From Atherinomorus stipes (lineage: Eukaryota; Chordata; Actinopteri; Atheriniformes; Atherinidae), in the NCBI GenBank assembly GCA_023101725.1, contig JALJCO010010572.1, forward strand, positions 124,001-188,000: DNA of 64,000 nt, in the 5' to 3' direction. Shown here piece after piece: positions 1 through 10,990 of this stretch (its first letter is position 1; each line of letters starts with the position of its first letter). A program made the translations under genes and the position numbers. The notes under the pieces were generated by a model that had not been told where the DNA came from, made no database searches, and saw only the letters and a program-made list of their open reading frames with translations.

Positions 1-655
1 CGTGCTGCAGCCATCGGTCACACTGAAGTTTAAACATGAAGCATGTTACCCCCCGCTTTTTGTACCTGGGATATACTCCAGCCATGCCAAGTTTCAGGCT
101 GACTGGCTCATCGTAACATGGCTTCATCATAACGGTGGTGACATGAACTGCTCGATGTCACATTGGTGTGAACAGCTGAGAAAGCAAAACAGCGTTGCTC
201 ACCACCATGGTCGCCACTCACACACCGTTTCCCATACAACAGCTGTAAGGAGAAAATGTAAGGCTGATTCACAAATGAATGAGATCCTGATTTGAAATGA
301 TAAAGAGTTGTCTGTACACTGATGTCAGTGTGTTCGTATCGGGAGGAATATCGGACTCACAGAGCAGAGGAGGAATAACTTGCTGCCACGGTGAAGAAAA
401 CACTGAATTTAATCACCAACAACAAAAACACGGTAAATTATGGGGAACACTCATTAATCTGACACTTTATTTCACATATCAATGCAATTAACGTTATTAA
501 TGCTAACAGAGAACACTGTGGTAATGCTGAGAAAAGTAAAATAGAAAAGTAACGACCTTTGAAAGAGTTTAGTTTTTTAAACTCTGATAAGTAATCCCGA
601 GATGTGCATGTTACTCCAGTGCGGCTTGTCATTAAAGCCGGTTTCTGGAGATGAA
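1..655. other. Unassigned sequence at left edge
   Basis: I recognise no gene or repeat here. An open frame of 97 codons runs from base 2 to 295 on the plus strand, but its translation has no domain or motif I know, no signal peptide and no visible splice context. It may be open by chance. Confidence 0.4.
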
Positions 656-679
656 TAGTTCACATTTAGACTTTTCACC

Positions 680-1535
680 GATCGGATCGGTTTGATTGGA
701 TCGGCCAATATTTCACTTTTTTTTTTCAAATTTTCTGATCGGCCCTTAACTTTTCATTCACCGATCCGATTAACGACGCCATTGTCATTTTGAATCTGCT
801 CCAGTAAAACTCTCATTCACACTGATTAAACTTAAAAAACAAACAAAGCAGAATAGACACGTGTCACTAGTACGTGTTTATGTCTTTGTGACATTTTTGT
901 CATGAACTCTGTCACTATGTGCTGGACAATAAAGTTTTTACAATTCAGAATACGCCACATGTAAAGGATGGCGACGTCGGCTGCAAACATGATAAGCCAA
1001 CATGTTGGCGGTATGGAGACATGTTAATAGTAATAATAATAATAGTACATTTTATTTGTAACGCACTTTACATTTGAATTCAAATCTTAAAGTGCTCCAG
1101 AGACCACAATTTAAAAAAACAAAACAAAAGCAATAACCAAAAACAGAACAAAACAGAACGGGTTGTTCGTTCTCACGTCGAGGCCTTGATTAGTTTGACC
1201 ACTGATATGACGTCATCAGATGTGAGCCCCAACTTTTGAAGGAGCATTGCTGCCTTCATTTGCACTGTGACCGTAAATAATTTCAGTTATATGACTGTTT
1301 AAGTTGTACCTATTATTTGTGCCACTGCCTCAAATTATTTTGGTTTGTCCTGATTAAACCTGAATGCCCATCAGAGGTTATTGATGTTTAACCTTTTTAT
1401 CTCAGTAAACTGTATGAATATGGGTGAATTAGTAATTTAAATAGATGGATTTGCTTCCTCACATGATTGGAGATCAGTCTTTTAAAACTCTCTGATCAGT
1501 GATCGGCCCCAAAAATCCTGATCGTGTAAAGCCTG
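680..1535. mobile_element. Degenerate hAT-type DNA transposon
   Basis: The left part (680-775) and right part (1490-1530) are both rich in GATCGG and GATCGGCC motifs in opposite orientation, a pattern typical of a fish hAT family whose ends carry ATCGG repeats. The right part reads GATCAGTGATCGGCCCC followed by GATCGTGTAAAGCC. I could not fix the exact ends or a TSD. The interior holds an A-rich tract and a piece resembling a reversed LINE tail (1022-1170). No transposase frame survives. A related left end may lie at 44032-44108. Confidence 0.5.
1022..1170 (-). mobile_element. Possible reversed L2-type LINE or SINE tail
   Basis: An AATAAT run is followed by ACATTTTATTTGTAACGC and an A-rich stretch. 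Read on the minus strand this resembles the AAAGCGCTTTATAAAT-type tail of fish L2-like LINEs and the SINEs they mobilise. It lies inside the hAT remnant, so it would be a later insertion. The match is from memory of such tails and is weak. Confidence 0.3.
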
Positions 1536-1567
1536 TTTACAATAATGCTCCAATGTAAAAAATGATA

Positions 1568-1582
1568 AAAAAAAAAAAAAAA
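1568..1582 (+). repeat. Poly(A) tract
   Basis: An uninterrupted A run just right of the hAT-like element. No retroelement body was recognised next to it, so it may be simple sequence. Confidence 0.7.
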
Positions 1583-4019
1583 GTGTCAGAATACTTTAGA
1601 GATCTCCGGATGACATACCTACAGTATAGGTTATGATTACCATAGATGACTGTCCAACATTGTAAATCCAGATATTTACGCCTCTTTCCATGTTGGCAGA
1701 TACGAGGTAATTGGGACTCGTTTCCCAGGCAATGGCAGCGCCGCAAGATGGCGCAACACACAAAACGCTCGTCGGATTAGTCTGTATGGGGCCCATTTCC
1801 AACCTTTATGAGCCCCACATGAAAAGGTTGCTGCGATCAGAAAGGTGTGAACTCCTCAGGTCGGGACATTGATGTGGTTCGCAAGTTTTGATTCAAGGTG
1901 CAACAGAAAAGATTCTGGTCCACGTCCTGAGTGTGTATTCTGACTGTGAACAAGAATTTCCTGCATCCAGATGCTCAAGTTTACACTGTTGAAAGTGCAA
2001 GTGCAAAGTTTTTTCTTTTTTTTGAAATATTTATAAGCAACACATTTGCACAAATTCCTAGTGTGCATAGACAGGATGAAAATGAGGGGGAAAAATTGAA
2101 AGCAACAATTAGAAATGAGAACAAACAAATGAATGAATAAACCAGTGTAATTATACATCTTCAAAAACTTAGCAGAGTTCCTCGTGTCAAAAACCAAACA
2201 TGCCTCCACAGACGCTGTGAATGTGTGCAGCTTACAATTAGGTCTTGCTTAACTGTAGATAATGGGCACCGGCCTTCTTAAGTGTTTATTCTATTTTTTT
2301 TGGAGGCCGGGAAAGGTGCCAGCGAGCTAAAATGATTCAATTAGTTTCAGAGTGCTTTTGCACATTTTTAAGGTTGGAGCCAAAGCGGCGCTTCGTGCAT
2401 CTGCCCACTTGCCCTTTTGTCCTACAAATCTGCCAACATTAGTTTCTGCCTTGAAGTCTTCAGCTGTCTCTTCAAAGCACACGGCCTGTTCATAAAGCTC
2501 GTAACAGGCTTTCTGCTGGTTGGTTTGCTCATCAGAAAAGCTCCTCTTCAGTCGCAGTTTCAGGAGGAGACCAGGATCCCTACATGGGTGTTTCTAAGGA
2601 CCAAGTCTTCTGTTTGAAATTTGTCCAATAGCTGTTTCACTGATTTGTGATGGTTGACAACGACATGCAACCGACTGGCAGTATTTCCGTCTGTCATGAG
2701 TAAAATAATTAATGATGCACTCATGTCTTGGGTTTTTGTGCTGCAGCATGATGTAGGAGTTTTAATGTCAGGTGAAATATTTGAAAAACAAGCATGTTGT
2801 TTACCAGTGAGTGAAAACATTTCTGCTTAGACTTCGTAGATCAATCCCATAAACATCTGTGAGGCTCTCCTTGTGTTCAGTTCAAAGCTCATATTCATCA
2901 CCGCATCTCATCGTGTGTTTAATCACATTGATAAGATGCCAACATGAGTTACGCCCACCTTTTACTTCAGCAGCTACACATAAGCAAAACAGGGGCATAA
3001 ATTAAAGCTGGCGTGTGACATAACTCCTGGGGGCTATTAAAAGGTTTGACAGGGCTACTCATTTCTCACTGACACAAGCCATATTTTATCTATAGGAGGT
3101 GATCAATATGTGGGACCTTTTAATTATTTCAGGAGCTGGAAAATTAGATTTTCTGCTGTTGACCCCTGAACATCCTTTTTACATGATGCTGCCCAGTTTG
3201 CCAGACCTGTAATTATTCAGTACATTTACCGAAAGCAACTTTGAAAAATGCATTTAAACATGTTATTTGAAGCAAAATAGTATGAAACTGAATCTCTTGA
3301 AATGCTGAAATGCAATCGGCTAAACTTGAATGGACCTACACGTTTATGTTTCTTTATCTTTTTTTAAAAAACAGTAAAGTCCAATATGTTAAATTTTCCA
3401 GTCAAGTTTTCATTTAAATTATGTTTTTCTTTCTTTGGTCAGCTGGCTAAATGATAAAAAACAGATTCTGTGTCAACTTATAGGTTGTGTAAAATATTAA
3501 AAGACAGTTGTCTAAAAATCTAAACTGACTTCAACTTGTTCCTTCAGTTTGCTTTTCTATCCTTATTTCATACAAACATAGAAGTAGAATATACAACGAG
3601 TACAAAACTTGTTCTAATCATGTAGATGGAGCCAATTTAAAGTTAATCTTTGTATGTTAGTGCACCAGAGTTTTAAATCTGGTATCTATGGTAACATCAC
3701 TGGTCTACTGCACTCTGGGTGATGTCCTTCACCAGTGATTGTTTTGGCAGAGCTGAAAATGGAGTAACCAGTAAAAGGGGGAAATAAGGCTTTAGCAACA
3801 AGAATATGACAGAGATTCGGATGAAAAAAGCTTAGTTGCATCCAAATTCAAGTTTTTGTGGTTCAAGATCAAAAATGAAGAAGAATTTTAGTCAAAAAAC
3901 GAAGCGTCAGTAAGGAAAAACACACCTTTTTACTGATGGACATCAGTCTCTGGTATTAAAATGAGCATCAGGATACTCACTGCCAGAAGGGGAGCAGAAA
4001 AGTTAATTTAAAGTTGCAG
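1583..4019. other. Unassigned A/T-rich interval
   Basis: No repeat family, RNA gene or coding exon was recognised. The open frames here (up to 117 codons on the minus strand at 1856-2209) have unremarkable composition and no known motif. Intergenic or intronic sequence is the simplest reading. Confidence 0.4.
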
Positions 4020-4028
4020 TATTGACAT

Positions 4029-4165
4029 TTAGGGCAGTCTTCTTCAGCTCCAGTCATCTCCAGTTAATGACTCATTAATTTGAGTCGGGTAAGTTAAAGC
4101 AGGGAAACATCTTAAAAATGCAGGGCAGCTGCCCCGAGGATCCAAACTGGAGAACGGGGACTTAG
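4029..4165. mobile_element. Degenerate short hAT-like MITE
   Basis: Contains GACTCATTAATTTGAGTC and AGCAGGGAAACAT, which align with the better copy at 33841-34049 (TGACTCATTAATTTAAGTC and GGAGCAGGAAGGCAT). The ends are too worn to fix a TSD. A third, still more worn copy seems to lie at 47395-47565. Confidence 0.4.
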
Positions 4166-4822
4166 AGCAATCTACTGGCACGAATACGAGATCAGCTTTT
4201 TCCTTTTTTTTTTGTAAATGTTTTGCATAAAAATCCGAATGAGAGTGCTTTCATAACCAAACAGCTGAACAAACAGCTCATATCTGGAGATGACGAGTCA
4301 CCGTTGCTGCTTTGGCACAACTTTACAGAAACAACACCTAAAAGCAGACTTGTCTGTTAGCCTGTTCTTTCTTGTAGCCACCGAGCTCTTCATCATATTT
4401 GAAAAATATATGCCATTTGATGTCTTTACATCTTACAAAAAGATAGCCTTTAAAAGTAGATGGTTTTGATACAGCAGTCACTCAATGAAGATTTGATGCA
4501 GAATTAAAATTCTGATCAAATGAAACTAGAAACACCACCAAGTTAAAAGTTAAAAGTTCGTGCCTGATGACTAGTTGTACTACAAACCCCAATTCATACC
4601 AAAAACTGGTGTTTATTTCTGTTATGATATGGATTTTTCATATATACTGGTGAATAGTCTAGACAACGTCTGGAACGTGTGCAGTGGGGAAGTGTTTCAG
4701 CGGGGACACATTTTACTGCCGGACACAAACACTACAACGTGTGAAAAGCCGCTAAAAGCTGTCAAAGTTGAGAACACGTTGTTTATCCCGGGGAACTGAT
4801 TCCCAAAAGAGGAGCCACGTCT

Positions 4823-6060
4823 ATGGTTTGGAAGCTTTTAGGATGTAAAAGATCAGACGTGGACCAAACTACTGTTTGAAAATGTTGTCGAGCAAAAGGG
4901 TTAGCTGACGGTGCAACGTTAGCAGCTACCCTTACCAAAAAGTAGTATAAGCAAGTACGCTTTAAGTATACTAATTTCAAACTGTAAACAAGACAGTATA
5001 CTTTCAGTTTACTATTTATGTACTTATCAAAAATATACCTAACAAAGTCTACTTGGCATTTACTAATAAATATACTAGAATTTTAACATATTTAGCCTAT
5101 ACTTATATTTAAACTTTTAAACAATATACTTTAATAGTAGTACATTCATAGTACATTTTCAAACATACTAATAGTTTAAATGTTACTGGACCATTTGGTG
5201 GAGTCAAATAAAACACCTGAATCTATTTTTGACAGAAATTTTGTCACATTTTTTTTTTACTCAGCATTAAAGGTGGAGTAGAAGTATAATAAAGCAATTT
5301 TCAGTATATTTGAAAAAGTATTTTTAAACACTAAACAGTGTACTATAAGTGTATTATCAGTAAACTCATAGCAAACCTAAAAGGTTAGGTCGCCTATTTC
5401 TTAAACTAAAAGGGCATTGAGAAGTTTACTGCTAGAAAACTAACAGTGTACTTTGCAAGAGTAAAAGAAAGCTTAAAATGTACGCATGCTACTTAAAGTA
5501 GCAGCCTACTACTCTCTGATACAGAAATGGTGAAATACAGAGCCCTAATTTCCCCTCTGGGATCATAACGGTATTTAAAAAAACAAAATAAACTAACACT
5601 ACACCTAGAAGTATACTTTGAAGTGTACTTTCTAAAAGTAAGCTTGAAGTTTAAGTACGAGTACACACACAGTATACTTAAAAGTGTACTTTTAAATACT
5701 TAAATTGGGCCAATTTAGTCCCAAGAAGTACACTTGTTAGTATACTGGTAGTACACTGATAGCAGTGTACTTGGTAAATAAAAGTACACTTGGGGGATAT
5801 ACTTTAGTATACTTGAGTATACTTAATGACATGTACTTAAGGAGTACTTCTTTTTGGTAAGGGTAGCTTAGCCAACAACACATTTTAGAGAAGCAAGAAC
5901 GTTTTGATCCGGGACTGGATATGAGAAAAAGAGAAAGCAGTGATCAAGATAATCATAGTTTACCTTGCCAAGGATATGGTTCCTATAAATACCACAAAGG
6001 AAGACGGCTTCAAGACGATGGTGAAAACTTTGGATCCCAGGTTGCCCTGCACGTTCAGGA
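4823..6060 (+). pseudogene. Broken hAT transposase: BED finger and catalytic-domain fragments
   Basis: A plus-strand frame from 4823 reads MVWKLLGCKRSDVDQTTV, a stop, then KCCRAK. This is the start of a BED zinc finger as found in ZBED-like hAT transposases: the tryptophan start and the C-x2-C knuckle are visible. The stop (TGA at 4877-4879) replaces the first zinc-binding cysteine, one base from TGT. After the 935-bp element at 4929-5863 the gene resumes at about 5937 with VYLAKDMVPINTTKEDGF and then VKTLDPR, the hAT pattern around the catalytic core. The spacer between these pieces, the end of the core and the dimerisation domain are missing. The antisense Tc1 remnant from about 6200 bounds it on the right. 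The protein would have been nuclear and DNA-binding, catalysing cut-and-paste transposition. It is dead. Confidence 0.7.
4929..5863. mobile_element. TIR element with CCCTTACCAAAAAGTA ends
   Basis: The left end CCCTTACCAAAAAGTA and right end TACTTCTTTTTGGTAAGGG are inverted copies. Both are flanked by TA, so the empty site would read GCAGC-TA-GCTTAGC, in keeping with a TA duplication of Tc1/mariner type. It is 935 bp with no transposase frame, so it is a non-autonomous MITE. The right half is packed with variants of the palindrome AAGTATACTT and AAGTGTACTT. A second copy starts at 11134 and aligns closely through 13020. It is inserted in a decayed hAT transposase. The superfamily is uncertain, since the second copy is preceded by CA rather than TA. 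Confidence 0.75.
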
Positions 6061-6199
6061 TGTAAACATCCCAAACAAGGTTGTATGCTTTATAGACCAA
6101 TTCACAAGATACAGCAATGTGTATTTATTATTTTCAAAGCGGTAGCAGCCAGTGTGCGGCTGTTATGACGGCAGCTGTGACTCCAGAGCTGCTGTAGAA

Positions 6200-6780
6200 T
6201 GACAGCACTGCATGACCTGCACATCATATGTGCTATGGTGTTTTCTCCTCCAAACATGTTGTCTTATGACATCCGAAGAGTTCAGTTCTGGTCTCGTCTG
6301 ACCAGACTATGTTTTCCAGAATGTCATGGGTTTGTCCAGATGTTGTGTTGCAAACGTCAAACCAGCATCAACAAGCTTTTTCTTCAGAAATGGAGTCTTG
6401 CGTGGTGCGCGTGCATGAAGGCCATGGCGGTTGAGTGCATTCCTTCTTGTTTTCTCTGAAACAGCTGTACCTGCTGGTTCCAGGTCTTTCTGAAGCTCTC
6501 CACGAGTGGTCCTGGGCTGCTGGAGAACCTTTCTGATTATTGTTCTGACTCCTCTGTCTGAAATCTTGTGAGGAGCACCTGGCTGTGGCCGCTTTATCAC
6601 AATGCCGTGTTCTTTCCACTTCCGGATGATGGTCCCAATGGTGCTCACTGGAACTTTCAGAAGTTTAGAAATGCACCTGGAACCAATGCCTTCAGTGTGT
6701 TTGCAATGATAAGGTTGCGTAGGTCTTTAGACAGCTCTTTGCTTTTACCCATCATGGAATGCGTCTTGTCTGACAGCTTG
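6200..6780 (-). pseudogene. Tc1-like transposase remnant (N-terminal half)
   Basis: On the minus strand the start near 6754 reads MMGKSKELSKDLRNLI, and the main frame (6648 down to 6307) contains STIGTIIRKWKEHG, then RPQPGAPHKISDRGVRTI, then TTRGELQKDLEPAGT and RRNALNRHGLHARAPRKTP. These are the two helix-turn-helix segments and linker of Tc1-family transposases. Beyond 6310 a shifted frame gives IVWSDETRTELFG, which holds the first catalytic aspartate. At least two one-base deletions break the frame (near 6705 and near 6314), and the C-terminal catalytic half is absent. Typical Tc1 proteins are about 340 residues; roughly 180 remain here. No inverted terminal repeats were found, so both ends are probably lost. 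Confidence 0.88.
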
Positions 6781-6795
6781 GTGATGAGAAACCTT

Positions 6796-7078
6796 TTTAA
6801 CTCATTCACTGCCATTGACGTCTACAGCCGTATACAGCGGGGGAAAAAAGTATCGAAATTTTCACCAGATGAGGCCAGATTGTCTCCAGATTTTGTTCAT
6901 GTTAATAGCTCTACTAGAAATATATTTTCTGAGAAAAATGTTGACATGTTCAAAACTCTGCTGGAGCTAGAAGAGCCGTGTGCTGTTTATTGATGAAGCT
7001 GGAAGTGCTAAACAGTTTCCTACAGCTACTGTACTTCCCCTGCTGCGACATCTCCGCCATCTTGCCACTGCCCCCCAG
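6796..7078 (+). mobile_element. piggyBac-like left end fragment
   Basis: TTTAACTCATTCACTGCC begins the fragment and matches the left end of the TTAA-bounded element at 57245 (CTCATTGACTGCCA). The sequence after the first 20 bases does not align obviously with that copy, so this may be a related family or a truncated copy. The right limit is arbitrary, set before the microsatellite. Confidence 0.4.
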
Positions 7079-7079
7079 T

Positions 7080-7089
7080 ACACACACAC

Positions 7090-7139
<50 letters not shown>
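7080..7139. repeat. Compound (AC)n(AT)n(GT)n microsatellite
   Basis: An AC run passes into about 19 AT units and then a GT run. The whole tract is self-complementary, so it can form a cruciform or hairpin and is likely to vary in length between individuals. Confidence 0.95.
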
Positions 7140-7499
7140 AGATCAAAACAAAAAGGTTCTGCGTGGATGATGTGGATGTTTGGTTCAGAATCAGAAATTA
7201 CGTTGAGGTTACATTTTCAGAAAGTGTCCCTAGGGGCATATGGCCCATATTTGCTGCTACATGCATGACTTTTTGTTATTTTTGCCAGCAACAAGTCATG
7301 ACTTCAAGGCGTGTGGAAGATTGCCGGCAAAGGTTAAAGGAAACTGTGCATCTTTGACATTTGTGGCGCCTTATGGGGGTTTAGTTTGCTTTGTTTCTTC
7401 TGTCTTTTTGAATAAACAGATGTGCGTCCAAAGATTAGTCCCAGCTTCAGTCAGCAGTGCTGAAATCAAAATGCCAGAAATCTTGGTGTCATTTTAGGC
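7140..7499. other. Unassigned interval
   Basis: No recognised feature. Open frames of 85-125 codons here overlap one another in different frames and extend from the microsatellite, which argues against coding. Confidence 0.35.
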
Positions 7500-7800
7500 T
7501 CAAAGTTTAAGTTCAACAGCCGTAAAGCAGCAACCAGATCCAGCCGAAGAGTTTATCTAGAACAGAGACTCTGATGGTTTGGGATGATTTAGAAAAAAAT
7601 TGTTGAGGTGTTAAATAGTCTTTGCAGGTCTCTAAAAAGTGTGTGAGGCAACTGCAGCTAATTCAGAACGCTGCTCTCGTGTCCTGAGAATCACTCAGGT
7701 TCTCTGATGTGTACTCTGGGTTGCAGTATGCCAAAGAAGCCGTATGTCTACAAGTCTATGAAGGATTCTGGTCCCAAATACACTGTATGAGCCACTGACA
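7500..7800 (+). pseudogene. LINE reverse-transcriptase C-terminal debris
   Basis: Around 7645 the plus strand reads VRQLQLIQNAALVS and then a stop. LQLIQNAAARVLT is a well-conserved segment near the C-terminus of L2/Rex-type LINE reverse transcriptases in fish. The flanks are degraded and full of stops, and no poly(A) or simple-sequence tail was identified, so the element is old. The exact LINE clade cannot be given. Confidence 0.45.
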
Positions 7801-9433
7801 CTTCTAAGATCATCCTGGATAGGTGAAAACCAGGTGATGACTCCTTTAATGTCTTATGTAAAGCATTAAATAAGCCAAAAAAAAAACCTGAACAGTCTGA
7901 CATCACTGTGCAAAGATATAACCCCAAATTCTTAGATATAATATGCTAAATACAGTAACTCTCGTGCTGTGCTGAAGGCACACTAAAGCTGTGCATCAAA
8001 ACAAATGCAAAGCTCTGTGCAACTCCAGGTCATTTAAAAATAATTCTACTTTTTATCATACAGTAAAAAGTGATGCATGGTAACTAAAACTTTTATCTAC
8101 TGCACTGCAAAGCCTCCCACCCATGCCGCGGTTGTTGCTGAATCATGTTATTTCTCCAAGCTGAAAACACAGAGGAGATGCAGAGTTTATGAAGGACATT
8201 CTGTTTGTTCCCGTTGTTTCTCTTGGTGGTGTAAGTGGTCGCTTAAAGGCAAATGTTGGGCAGAAATGTAATGCACAACGACAAGGTGACTGCCACTGGC
8301 CTTCAGAAAAAAACCTCCTCATTACGCCGCATATTTCATTAGTTCTCTGACTGAGCAGCCCCTTTCTTTCCTCTTCCTCCCATTTCCCCTCATCACAGCT
8401 CATCCTTGAGGCTGTCCTGCAGTTTGTTGGTTTGTCAGCCGTCCTCTGTGATCACCAGTCTGAGATGGAAGCGCACTTGTTTAACACTGTTTATCACAGA
8501 TTTTTAGATGAGCCTGGATATTTCCCCCAGCGCCTGCAGCAGTTTCTGTTCCAGACATTCAGGAATGAGTCTTGTCTTCTCAAATAGGCTCATCGCTTGT
8601 CCCTGTCCTTCCACATTCTCTCGCTCTGATTCATCTACATGAGAGACAGCAGGCAATATCTGACACATACTGACCCCGCTTCTCTGCTGTGTGTGTGTGT
8701 GGGAGTGTGTGTGTTTGGAGGAGCTGCGGGCTGGTGAGGTTGGAAATAAATAAATAAAAAATTCCAGGCAGCATGGTGTCCTTGGCTGAAACAGGCTTCA
8801 TTCAAAAACTCTGAGCACAAAAATATAAGATGTCACGTCTCCAGAGATGAAGCTTTCAGTCTGTAAAGTATAAAAACAGCAGATGAGCAGCTACCTGCAG
8901 CTATATGTCGACACAAAAAGCTCTGCTCACCGTGAATGAGTAAGTAAGCAGCTCGTTTGCATGTTAGAAGTTGGTCAAGTTTGTGGTATTAAAATAACTG
9001 CAATAACAACACAATGTTGCATTGCTACAAAAACCCCAAAAAGCTCAAACGTGCTGGTTCCTCATAAGTTTTCAGCTGTGCCATCTATCCAAGTGTGTAT
9101 ATTTAGAAAAGCTCATTATTTCAGAAATAATTAATTTAACCTTTTCTTGACGAGGCCTATTTTCCTGCCCCCTCTGAAATGACATGTCCAAAATTAATGG
9201 GTTATATCTTAACAACTACAAGGGCTGCTTATATAATCTTGGTCTCAAAAGAAAGCTCCAGCTACAGCAGTGTCAGAATCAAGATATGTGTTACTGTGGC
9301 AGAGTAAATTTACCTGGAACACGGTAGATAAATGTGTATGGTTGCAATGGAATGAAAACTTTGCCCGCAAGACAGTAAAAGTAAGACGGGCTTAATGACT
9401 TAGTGATTGTTTTCCCCGCTTCATTTTGCCTCC
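7801..9433. other. Unassigned interval with one microsatellite
   Basis: No repeat family or exon recognised. It contains a short GT tract at 8688-8715. Open frames are short (up to 86 codons) and show no motif. Confidence 0.35.
8688..8715. repeat. Interrupted (TG)n microsatellite
   Basis: Two TG runs are separated by GGGAG. Confidence 0.85.
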
Positions 9434-9629
9434 TAAAGGCAGGTACACACTACAGGAAAATCAGCCCGATTCATGTCCCGATCTTCCCTGTACGATCAAA
9501 GCCAGCAAAGGTCCGATTGTCTGATCTTCACATCTGATCTTCTCATGGTGTGATGTGAGTTACGAGTGATCTTGTCTGATCCGATCCGTTCGGAAGGCCT
9601 CGGAAGGAGAGATCGTAGATAGTGAACAT

Positions 9630-10165
9630 GTTTACAGCATTGGAGCCAGAAACACTAACAGACTAAATAAGCTGATAAAGAAAGCTGGCTCCGTCATTGG
9701 CTGCAAACTGGACAACTTTGAAAAAGTGGTGGAGAGGAGGTCACTGAACAAACTGGTCTCCATTATGGATCATCCTCTCCACCTAACACTGGTCAGACAA
9801 CGGAGTTCCTTCTCAAACAGGCTTAGGCAGCTCCGTTGTCGTACGAACAGATACAGGAAATCATTCATACCTCACACCATAACTCTGTTTAATAACTCTG
9901 CTCTGGCAGGCAGGGGATAAGCTGGATAGCCAGCTAGCTCAACCAGCTTCTCATTTTACTCTATTGTTGTATTTGTATATTTTGTTTAGTATCACTTTAT
10001 ATAATTTTTGTGTGTTTACGTTACTTTTCCTGACATTTGTATTTATTTTATCCCTTTTAATTTATTTGCTAACTTAAATCTGTGTTCTACAATTTGTTGC
10101 TGCAACGACTAATTTCCCAGTTCTGGGATCAATAAAAGTATTTATCTATTTATCTCTATCCATCT
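9630..10165 (+). pseudogene. 5'-truncated LINE: reverse-transcriptase C-terminus and tail
   Basis: An uninterrupted plus-strand frame (about 9636-9917) reads RLNKLIKKAGSVIGCKLD, then VERRSLNKLVSIMDHPLH, then LRCRTNRYRKSFIPHTIT and a stop. This is the extreme C-terminus found in a group of fish LINEs, following the reverse transcriptase. A short 3' region ends in GGGATCAATAAAAG and a TATCTATT-type simple repeat, the usual tail of these elements. The segment is intact for nearly 100 codons, so the insertion is younger than most debris here. It lies inside the PIF-like element. Strong 5' truncation is normal for LINE copies. Confidence 0.7.
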
Positions 10166-10316
10166 TAATATTTGTGACTAGAAATCCTGGTGTGTGTGGT
10201 GTTCCGAGAGGACCCGAGCACGCACAGTGTTCACAGCTGTGCAAAATCAAAAACACTGCTGTCATTGGGAAATCATGTAGAGGCTCCCAGAACAACAGCC
10301 AATCAAAACGCAGGAG

Positions 10317-10360
10317 CTAACAGCTAACTAACAGCTGACTAACAGCTGACTAACAGCTGA
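10317..10360 (+). repeat. Four tandem copies of an 11-mer
   Basis: CTAACAGCTAA is followed by three copies of CTAACAGCTGA. Each unit carries CAGCTG or a near variant, an E-box core, but this is probably simple slippage inside the PIF-like element. Confidence 0.85.
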
Positions 10361-10899
10361 CTGATGGAAAAGGAAATAAACACAAACAAAGAGCACACAG
10401 CCATTAGCTTACCTGCTCTCCAGTTATCTAATGTTTGTGGCCATTTTTATTCACCTCCAACTCCAATCATACAGCCACATTCTTATTACCCTCTATGACT
10501 TTTTCCACAATGTTTTTTGCTATTTATGCAAATTTCTTCCACAATGTAAGAGGCTGAAAAGTCCGCTACGTTTGTTTATGCTAAAGTCTCGTCACGAAGT
10601 CTCGCTGCAAAGTCTCGTTTGATATTGCGATATTTGGGATGTTGACAGTGAAGGAGCTGATTTTCTGCTGACGAATCAGTGAGTGTGGGATGTTCTCTGT
10701 CGGGTACACCCCACACTATATGATCAGAAGAGGCAAATCTTGTGTGATTTGTCTTTTGTCATCATCAAGTGTGTGGTCTCTACATCTATGAAGGTCTCAG
10801 GAATCCTGTAGTGTGTACCTAGCTTAACTCATAGTTTTTGTACCAGAGTGATGAGACAATCCTTATCAAGAGCAATCCGCTGAACTAAAAGTCATTCGA

Positions 10900-10990
10900 C
10901 ACCGTTTGCTCAGCAGATAGCTCACACTGTGCAGCTAATATTCAGCGAGTTTTCTGCCTCACGAGGCCTTGAGGTGAAAATCAAACATGT
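10900..10990. repeat. Dispersed segment shared with 13765-13880
   Basis: GCTCAGCAGATAGCTCA and TTTTCTGCCTCACGAGGC recur at 13765-13880 as CCTCAGCAGATAGCTCA and CCTCATGAGGC. The two copies suggest a small dispersed repeat whose limits I cannot define. Confidence 0.4.

Larger units (their letters stand above)
9437..10824. mobile_element. PIF/Harbinger-like TIR element holding a LINE insertion
   Basis: The left end AGGCAGGTACACACTACAGGA and right end TCCTGTAGTGTGTACCTAGCT are inverted copies, each flanked by TAA (9434-9436 and 10825-10827). A 3-bp TAA duplication with GC-rich TIRs fits PIF/Harbinger. No transposase or Myb-like frame survives. About 540 bp of the interior is a LINE 3' end inserted later. 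Without it the element would be near 850 bp. Confidence 0.7.

Noticed and set aside
2..295. 97-codon open frame at the left edge as the end of a host exon
   Set aside because: No recognisable domain and it extends to the window limit, so neither start nor conservation can be judged.
6568..6993. 141-codon plus-strand open frame
   Set aside because: Its first half is the antisense of the Tc1 transposase remnant, whose minus-strand product is clearly recognisable.
6980..7357. Two open frames with repeated IY or YI residues
   Set aside because: The repeated residues are translation of the AT microsatellite.
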